Positions 56,689-64,000 of a stretch of DNA of 64,000 nt are shown here, in pieces. The position numbers and the translations under genes are program-made. Where the stretch lies: assembly GCA_948567375.1 (NCBI GenBank), contig OX419760.1:56916001-56980000 (forward strand), read 5' to 3'. Each line of letters opens with the position of its first letter. Within the stretch, counting starts at the first letter, position 1. The notes below the pieces were generated by a model. That model saw only the letters and a list, made by a program, of their open reading frames with translations, made no database searches and was not told the DNA's origin. This DNA is from Lunularia cruciata. Its lineage: Eukaryota; Streptophyta; Marchantiopsida; Lunulariales; Lunulariaceae.

Positions 56689-57345
56689 CTACTTTGCTAA
56701 ACTCTCTTGCCTGATCCAATGTCCTACACCATTGTAATCGAGTGGACTTTGTGGTATCCTGTGGCAATGCTTGACTCTTAATTGTGTAGCCCTAATAGAC
56801 TCCTCTTGAAGGGTTGCCCAATCTCCTGCTTGGAATTGATGAAATCTAGCAGCCACCTCTCTATGCCCCGCACATCCCCCTCTAGCATAACGTAGACACC
56901 ATCGAGGGAGTAAGAGGAATAGGAACCATGCTAACTCGTCCAAGGGATCACATGCCAAATAATCATGTGGTAGGCAAAAAGCCTGTCTAGCCTCATCCTG
57001 GAGTGTGCGGGGTAGTCTATAGAATAGATGTAGACATGGAAAACTAGTCTCAAATAACCCCAAAATGCAACCCACCTAAGAACCTAACCACTCCCACGAC
57101 TCGATTGGTATCCCTGGAACGATCAACAAAGGGATAGAAGAAGCGTGGGTAATCCCGAGTGTCACTATTGTCAATGTGGACGCTTGTCTCATGCGGGCAC
57201 CCCAAGTGGTCCAATCATATTCCTTGTGCATCCTTCACACTTGGGTCTTTACCCCTTGCGAGGTAAAGCGTCGGTGACACACCGGGCATGGTGTATCTCG
57301 AGTCGCTCTAGGCAATCCCACATGAGAAGGTGTAGCCATGGCTAG
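56689..57345 (-). pseudogene. LINE copy 2, finger and linker
   Basis: The finger CPVCHRRFTSQGVKTQV keeps both Cys but the first His is Gln, and a stop follows, so it cannot fold as C2H2. The linker frame 56689-57075 is the longest intact linker in the window (128 residues, RLPRTLQDEARQAF, FHQFQAGDWATLQEE). Confidence 0.75.
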
Positions 57346-57801
57346 CACAAGAATAATGATAGTAACACATGCTTCTCCTCTCCATATCTCTCCATATCTG
57401 CAAAACCACAACCCCTCACATCCCAACTCACATAAGAAAACAATCTCTCCAAACCCTAAAATCTATAAACTCTCACAACTTTCAATTTTCATCTCCAAAA
57501 TTTTCAAACTAAATTCCCATGGAATTTAATCATGAAAACCAAGAGATTGAAAATGAAAATTCTCGACCCATCACTCTCAATGTATGATGATCACTCTAAA
57601 CCCTAAAAAAGCTAAAAATATTCATAACTTTCTACTCCATTCTCCATAGTCTTTAATCTAAGTGCCAATGGAACCAAAATTGAAAAACAAAGAAAATCAA
57701 CTATTCACTCAAGTGCTACATGCTAGAGAGAACTCAGAAATTATAAATATCTTCTCACGTCTCTCCCTCTCCTCTCCTGTCTCCACACTCTCCTGCAGCT
57801 C

Positions 57802-59640
57802 TCAATCACCTTCCACATAAATGCGGGAAAACTAAATTATTCCTTTCGATAGCCAGAAAAGGTAGGTAGCCAAAAAGGACATACAGGGCAAAACATTAAG
57901 CATGTGTTTTAAACAATTTGCTTCTTAGTGGGTTCTGGATCTTGCATTTGATGAAGGTTTTTACTCCCATTCTCGAAGATATCATTGGGCCGACAGATAC
58001 TTGACTCTTTACCACAGATATTGCATCCCATTACACAATATCTAGGATAATGAATAAAGGATGAAGTAATGCGTTTTTGCTTCTACCTCGCTCAAATACT
58101 TGAGTGTAGAATTTCACGGTAGTGAGTAAAGGATATAATTATTGCTTCTGTTCTTCTACCTATATATATAGGACTTTATTATTAAAAAATTATGATTATC
58201 ATAAAAAAATATAAAAATAAAATAAAATAATTTATTAAAATTTTAATCATATTCCATAATACAACATGGCAATGTTTTATGAGAATTAGGTGAATCAGTC
58301 TTATCACTAGAAAACAAAAAGGTGACTGTGTAAGTATCACCAAAACTAGACTTCATCAAGTCCAAATGTGAGGACTAAGATATTCAATTCTATAGTCTAA
58401 ATATCCATTATCAAAACACCAAAATTTAAATTTTGTAGCTCATATTAAACTTGCAGACCAAATATACTAACTTCCAACTCAAGTGCCCAAAATTGCATCC
58501 CAAATGTATACATTTATATGCCACTATTCTCACATCAAATAGTAACTCAAATAATAACTGAGAGTTAATAACATAGTTATTTAATGAAAATTTATTATTG
58601 TCTTTTAAAAACTCTGACATTGAGAAATAATTTTTCATTGATATTTCTCTTTATCATCAAGTTTAGAAAGGAAAATAATTCTTCTACCTCTTAGCGAGAA
58701 GTTGGATTTAAATCTACTTGAAACCAAGAGAAGAGCAAATTTCCATGTGAATTAAAGACTCACCAACCCAAGTACATATTGGGTTTAATTATAGATTTTT
58801 TGGTCCAAGAAATTGCATTTAAAAAAAGTAATAAAAAGGATAAAAAATTAAGTGATTTATGTTTAAAAATAAAACATTCTTGGAAAGGTAATTTTTGTGC
58901 TTTTATTTTTTGAGGAAGTAAAAGAAAAATTTAGTTATACTACAGAGGTATATTACTCTCTACAAAGAGATTACCATCCAACTCTAAAGTAAAAGGATCT
59001 AGTTGAGTAAAAATTGATTGCTAAAACTCCATCAAATCCAAGAGTAATAAGAAGAAAGTATAAAGACTTTCCAAATATTTTTGCTTTAGTTTAAGAATTA
59101 ATCAAAGTGTTTTTTAATATTATTCTTAGCAATGGATCATTATTAACCCATGCCAAATCTTGGATGTAGAGTATGGTTTGGTTCTTTTGTGTATATAAAA
59201 CTAATGTTGATAGCTTCTCCAATACTCAAGATAAATTTTGAACATGTAGTTTTCTATTGTCCTAGTAAACATCAAAGATGTACACATTGCCTTTGTACAA
59301 AATCCATGGCAAGATATTCTATAATGCCTTCAAAACAAAGGTTGATAAATTAAATTTGGTTGTTGACCAATTCTTAAATCAAAGCAAAAACATGTATCTA
59401 TAAACTACCATAGCTTGGATGTAAAGATAGAAGGAGAAATGTTCTTACTAAGATCCTTTTGAAGGTAAGAGGCTCTTGGAAAGACTACATTGTCACTTGG
59501 AGACCTTATCAAATTGAGGAGAGTGATTTGTTGGAAGTATGATCACAACTATCCTATATGTGACTATTTTTCAATCATGCACACGATTACAACATCATAT
59601 AAGCAAATGTAAATAGAGTTGTAGAGAGGACCAATTATAC
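57802..59640. other. No gene recognised, AT-rich
   Basis: Long AT-rich stretches and short frames only (58426-58638, 59150-59353). I see no motif. Confidence 0.5.
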
Positions 59641-59654
59641 CTTAATGTATGCTA

Positions 59655-60090
59655 TTGGCTAAGGATGCATATATAGAAAAAGCAACGCATAATTGTGATA
59701 AGAGGCTATTTAATATTGTAGGAGTACCTTACCACCATGAAGTCTTCAATATGATATCCTCCTTTCAAGATGATATATGGCTTGGAGTCCAAACTACAAA
59801 ACCAAATTGATCTTCAATATTTTCAGACTCTTCAAGTTGGCTTGAAGGAAAAGCAAGGAGAAGAGTCCAGGAACTCATGCTAGCAATACCTCATGGAGTT
59901 GGAAAAAGCTATACCTATAGCTTTGGTTTGCATTTGAGGAGTTCAAGCTCCACAAAAGAAGAGCTATGACGAGGAATTGAAAAGGAGCTTGGATAATGCT
60001 TTTTAGTCCGATTGTTATAAGAGAGCAAAGAAGAGGTTTGAACGTAATTATCTTGGTCCTTAATCATACTACAAGGTCTATATTAATCAT
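59655..60090 (+). pseudogene. Ancient gypsy integrase C-part relic
   Basis: One frame reads LAKDAYIEKATHNCDKRLF, corresponding to LAKDAEMEGAKHHWDKRIH of element A (at about 7189-7245). The SSFQ segment corresponds to YSPFQLVYG. Later pieces (MELEKAIPIALV-like text near 59895 and KRRAM near 59955) correspond to the end of the integrase. Stops and shifts abound, so it is old. Confidence 0.55.
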
Positions 60091-60768
60091 ACTTGCTCTC
60101 CCTTTGCTCCTAAAGGTCCAAACATAGGCTCCTCCTCAAATCCCATGCGGATAATGAGTAGTGTAAAGACATCACCTACACTCACTTCCCTAGTTTCTAA
60201 ACTAGGGTGCTACAAAGGCATACTAGGGGAATGGGGATCCACTAGATGCTCAATATGGGAGATGGATCACACAAAATGCTCTACACATGGAAATGGACCC
60301 TCTAGACCCATTAGAGTGTGCTCATGGAAGTTAGGACCTCCCATGAAAGATAAGAAGTCCCTCTTGAAAGATAGTGGAATGGCTACCAAGACTTGTACAC
60401 AAATACATCAAGGATCTAAAATCAACTTTACAAGACTAAACATCCCTAGTCCATAAAATAACCATCCATGATAAAACCATACATAAACATACAAGTCATC
60501 ATCCATTCATGCCATTGACATCCATTTATTTGAACATAGTGAGATATGTTACAAATGAGAGCACATAATGGTTCCAAAATCTCACTAAACTCAACACTTC
60601 ACTCACTATCCTCATCCATAGTGGTGTCTTCATCCTCCTCTAACCCCTCCATAGTTGATGCATGGATGTAGCTTTGTATCAAAGCTCCAAGAATCTTATA
60701 GGTGACCTCACCCTCACCTAAAAGTCCCCTCTCCATAAATAATTGCATGATGTGGTGGATTATGATTG
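60091..60768. other. No gene recognised
   Basis: The 103-residue plus frame at 60145-60456 is Ser/Lys/Cys-rich without a domain. Its repeated TTAGACCC-type text suggests non-coding DNA. The minus frame 60599-60787 is acidic but not recognised. Confidence 0.35.
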
Positions 60769-61019
60769 GGCAAAGCTTATGCTTCAAGTACTTGAGGCAG
60801 AGTTATGGTTCCTCCATAATCAACACCAATGTCCAGATTATGGGTCCACAAAGCCAAGCTTGAAATGCCTATATGTGAACATTAGAGCTGATTATGGAGG
60901 AACCATGACTATGCCTTGACTACTTGAAGCATGACTTTGCCCAATTGTAGTCCTGATTATGGAGGAACCATGACTATGCCTTGACTACTTGAAGCATGAC
61001 TTTGCCCAATTTTAGTCCT
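60769..61019. repeat. Inverted plus tandem repeat of a 65-bp unit
   Basis: Two direct copies (60890-60954 and 60955-61019) begin GATTATGGAGGAACCATGAC. An inverted, slightly diverged copy lies at 60769-60825. A hairpin of about 55-bp arms with a 65-bp loop is possible. Confidence 0.85.
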
Positions 61020-61126
61020 CTTCCATCCAAGCTATCTTGGTGGTCACATGGTATGCCCATGTACTACCTTGGGCTGCCTGGTGGGTATGACAAGGGCACT
61101 TGGCATGTGGAAGAAGGGATGCCATG

Positions 61127-61130
<4 letters not shown>

Positions 61131-61214
<84 letters not shown>
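61131..61214. repeat. (AT)n microsatellite, 84 bp
   Basis: An uninterrupted AT dinucleotide run. All IYIYIY frames across it are artefacts. Confidence 0.98.
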
Positions 61215-61216
<2 letters not shown>

Positions 61217-61436
61217 CCTTGCAAGGTACCTCTTAGCCATGAAGTATCTAACACGGAACCACTCTTGTATCAAATCATGAGGAACATATCTCCTTTTGTG
61301 TGTTGTTCTCTCCTCCAATGCGAATGCCTCTCAAATGCCTCCTAGATTCAACCTAAAAGGTCTCACATGTATCATGCCAATGTGTGAACACTTGTCTCAT
61401 GATCTTGCAAACATTGTACGTATGTCAACTTGAAAC

Positions 61437-62250
61437 ATGGAAAGTCTCAGCAAGCAACAAATTGAATGGGTTTGCTTGCATGCATGTGGCTCTACTTGTC
61501 AAGCAAAGGGAACTACAAGAAATTTAAAAGGTTCCACCTGTAGACAGATTGCCTTGCTTGCCAAGAGTAGGGCTGAGAAGTGGGTCCACTCAAAGGCAAA
61601 CAGATTGCTTGCCAAGAATTGCATAAGGCTCCACTTGCCAAGCAAAGAGAACGACAAGAAATTAAAAAGTGTGCGCTTGTAGACAGATGGCCCCGCTTGC
61701 CAAGAGCTGAGAGGTGGATCCACTTGAAGCCAGATGGATCCGCTTGCCAAGGATCAAGGGATGGGTTTGCTTGTAGGAGAATGGGCTTGCTTGCTTGTTT
61801 GAAAGTGGGTGTACTTGGGACAAAATGGCTTTGCTTGGGTAGGGATGGTCCCTCTTGCTTGGTTGGATTTGCTTAGTGAACAAAAAGTGGTTTGCTCATA
61901 AAAAGGTATAGCCGCCTCAGATGAAATGGTGTTGCTTGGATGGTGGAAGTGGGTCCACTTCAATTAATTTGGGTTCAAGTACAATGGGATGGGTCCACTC
62001 ATAAGAAGATGGATCTACTCAAAGTGCCTACTGCGCTTGCTCACCTGGACTTGGGTTTGCTCTAACTTAGTTGATGGGTTTGTTCAAACTTTGTTTGGGT
62101 TCACTCACATGGGTATTAGGGTTCACTTGGCATCCATTAGCTTTGCTCACATATGTGTTAAGGTTTGGCTCGTATCTGATAGCTTTGCTTGCATGCATGC
62201 ATGTTAGGGTTTGGTTAGGGAGATGAATTTCCTGGCTGGTTTGGGTCTGC
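61437..62250. repeat. Degenerate tandem repeats (about 139-bp units, then short GCTTG-type subrepeats)
   Basis: GGCTCTACTTGTCAAGCAAAGG (61489) and GGCTCCACTTGCCAAGCAAAGA (61628) open two related units of about 139 bp with AGACAGATTG/AGACAGATGG inside. After about 61730 the motif TGGGTTTGCTTG or its variants recurs every 20-40 bp to about 62250. The frames of 81-98 residues here are products of the repeat. Confidence 0.65.
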
Positions 62251-62299
62251 TCAAACCCATAAACCCTAAACCCACCCCAAAGGGTAGGGAATTCTAAAT

Positions 62300-63840
62300 A
62301 GAGATGTATCTTGAGCACTCAAAAAATAGAGAAAAAAAACATAGAAAAAGAAAAAGAAAAACTCATATGGGGAGCAAGGTATTCCAATCTGAGGCAAATC
62401 TTGGTTCCTAGCACATCAAGGTCTGCCTCTCAAATTCCAGCAATGGCTACTCTCACCAGGCTTTTGTCCACCCATGCAAATTTTATGAATATCATGCTAT
62501 GTGGAATATGATGGAATTCAAACAACCATGGACCTTTCTTGATATCCTCCATATTTGGCAAATTCCAACATTTCTTGTAATTAGGAATATCTATCTCTGA
62601 CTTCTCATCTCTCTTACCCATGAAAATTTCTTCTTGGTGAATTTCTTCCCTCTTATGAATTTGGACTTAAGAATGGGAAATGGACCAATAAATGAATTAG
62701 AAATGGACTGAAAAAATGAATGTCTTCCCTTCTCTCCCTCTCTTCTTGGAAATTTATAATTTTTCCTCATTCCTTCTCCTCAAAGAATTTGTATTCCTTC
62801 TCTCTACAAACCTCTTGAGAAAATTTCTTCCCTACAATTTCTTCCCTATTGCAAATGTGCCTCAATAGAAATCTCTCTACTCCACCAAAACTTTGTGGCA
62901 AAATTGGACCAAGAAATAGCTGCAAAATTGAAGTTCTTTTCTTCTCTCCCTTTGAAATTTTAAATCTTTCCTCATTCCCTCTCCTCAAAGTATTGGTATT
63001 CCTTTTTGCAAAAATTCCTTCACTCTTCAAAATTGTTCTCCTTCAAGGAAAGTACTTCAAGGAAATTCATTCTCTGACTGCTTCTTCTCCTTTAAAAAAT
63101 GTCAACCAGTTTGAATCCTTCTTTCCCAAAACTCACCTTTCCTTGCATATGCAGTTCCCATATGGTGGGGGATTTAGTGAATTGAACTCCATTGATAAAT
63201 TCTCATTCATTTGTAAAGTACAATATTTTTAAATGACAATGCATTATTTTTGTTAGGCAAATTTACTCAAGAAACTCTTGGATTTTCAAATGTACCCTTT
63301 TTGACCCAATTGATCATGATAGTCATCTTTCCCAAACTCAGAGTTTTTCTGAAATTGGAGTACCCTTCTCAAACTGAATTTATCTAAAACCTTGTGGTTT
63401 ATCAAAATCAAAAAGCAACCTTGAGGCATATGGGCAATCCTCAATTTTTTAGCCAATTCATACTACACTATGGTACAATTATGTCCTATTTTATCTCACC
63501 TCTTGAGCATCAAATTTATAGTTAATCATGTTATAAAGTCCTTCTCCTCAAATTTACAATTGCTAGAAGAGACCCTTTTTGAATATGCAAATTGGCAAAT
63601 AAAGAAGCAAACCCAATTTTTTGCCACAACATTCCCACATGTGTACTAAATTCACAGACTTGCACAAATCAAAATTGTTTTGCAAGCAAACACATTCATC
63701 ATAAACAAACTTGCCTTTTCCAATAAACATCCAATGCACTTATTAGATTTGTTTACCATTCTCAAACAACCACTAGGTGAATAATTCAAGTCTTTACCAC
63801 TAATCTCCTAGTTTCCTCTTTAATTGGCTGATCTTTCCCC
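62300..63840. other. No gene recognised; old duplication inside
   Basis: TTTCCTCATTCCYTCTCCTC occurs near 62763 and 62970 within related stretches (about 62724-62797 and 62935-63003), an old duplication. Frames at 62767-63030 and 62849-63232 overlap it and carry no motif. Confidence 0.45.
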
Positions 63841-63872
63841 CTACTTGCAAGAACATATGTTCTGCAAGTAGG
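63840..63872. repeat. Near-perfect palindrome at the transposase 3' end
   Basis: CCTACTTGCA(A)GAACAT is mirrored by ATGTTC(T)TGCAAGTAGG with one unpaired base per arm. It covers the last codons and stop of the transposase frame. Confidence 0.7.
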
Positions 63873-63999
63873 AATGGTCCTCGGCTATAGTCCATTCCTC
63901 CTCATCCTCCCACGTATCATACCTACTAATGAGAAAGTTGTGTAATATGACACAAGCTGAAATCCAACTCAACAGATAGTAGTTTCTTTTCTTGTCATT
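63841..63999 (-). CDS. PIF/Harbinger-type transposase, C-terminal end (partial)
   Basis: The minus frame enters from the window edge and runs 52 residues to TAG at 63841-63843. It reads YYLLSWISACVILHNFLIS, then YDTWEDEEEWTIAEDH. The ACVILHNFLI segment is typical of the end of PIF/Harbinger (HARBI1-like) DDE nucleases, followed by an acidic tail. The catalytic residues lie outside the window. It could be an active element, a relic, or a domesticated HARBI1-like host gene, and the piece is uninterrupted as far as seen. Confidence 0.6.
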   Translation of the reverse strand, partial: NDKKRNYYLLSWISACVILHNFLISRYDTWEDEEEWTIAEDHSYLQNICSCK

Positions 64000-64000
64000 C

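Larger units (their letters stand above)
54104..57801 (-). mobile_element. Non-LTR retrotransposon (restriction-like-endonuclease type), copy 2
   Basis: This is a second copy of the element at 48857-52740 in the same orientation, with the same domain order and a 3' tail ending in GGTCGCC-type sequence. Frames are broken: the finger ends KTQV followed by a stop where copy 1 has KTHVGRMH. RT and C-part are split over at least six frames (56212-56529, 55544-55927, 54487-55251 among them). The C-part here is cleaner than in copy 1 and lacks its 164-bp duplication. Confidence 0.85.

Noticed and set aside
48857-57801. Segmental tandem duplication of one 4-kb LINE block
   Set aside because: The sequences outside the two elements differ completely, so separate insertions are more likely.
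61012-61345. IYIYIY repeat proteins on both strands
   Set aside because: Translation of the (AT)n tract.

Overview
The window looks like a piece of a large, repeat-rich land-plant nuclear genome. The evidence is spliced coding sequence of plant O-methyltransferase type, Ty3/gypsy elements with tRNA-Asp-like primer sites, a plant-type telomere motif (TTTAGGG), and AT-rich intergenic DNA with long (AT)n tracts. A gymnosperm, fern or other large-genome lineage would fit. I cannot fix the species from sequence alone. No bacterial operon, rRNA, CRISPR array or canonical tRNA gene was seen.

Only one host gene is well supported: a COMT-like (class II) S-adenosylmethionine O-methyltransferase at 47043-48384 (+), which I read as three exons giving about 351 residues. 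Almost everything else is transposable-element DNA, much of it nested. I use local family names. Family A is a Ty3/gypsy element, present nearly whole at 687-8461 with two 679-bp LTRs. It also occurs as LTR or internal fragments at 1-587, 21245-22827, 26307-28135 and 32432-33100. Family B is a probably non-autonomous LTR element with no recognisable pol, at 588-686, 8462-10215, 14999-15990, 28136-32431, 35061-35255 and 37370-41136. Family E is a minus-strand gypsy with gag, protease, RT, RNase H and integrase at 18140-25190, split by an inverted pair of A LTRs. Family F is a minus-strand gypsy gag/protease relic at 10216-14998. Family D is seen as two solo LTRs (26785-27517 and 34460-35020).

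The right half (about 44-58 kb) holds a second retroelement class: non-LTR elements with an N-terminal C2H2 finger, an RT with LADD active site, a C-terminal cysteine/histidine motif and a restriction-like-endonuclease-type end (R2/R4/NeSL/Utopia type). Two nearly complete but mutated copies lie in the same orientation at 48857-52740 and 54104-57801, with fragments at 36428-36815, 43936-44410, 44717-44816 and 46202-46262. The far right (59-64 kb) holds an eroded gypsy integrase, inverted/tandem repeats, an 84-bp (AT)n, degenerate tandem repeats, and the C-terminus of a PIF/Harbinger-type transposase running off the window edge.

The most interesting items are: (1) the extra open frames between the 5' LTR and gag of family A, a 165-residue zinc-knuckle protein bracketed by two related frames of about 55 residues; (2) a tandem array of heat-shock-element-like sequence immediately before a TATA box at about 33.2-33.45 kb; (3) the two restriction-endonuclease-type LINEs and their shared 3' tail; and (4) the inverted LTR pairs. 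Nothing seen here forms an operon-like host system. The units that work together are the retroelement modules (gag, protease, RT, RNase H, integrase, LTRs) and possibly the autonomous/non-autonomous pair E/B, which share leader sequence.
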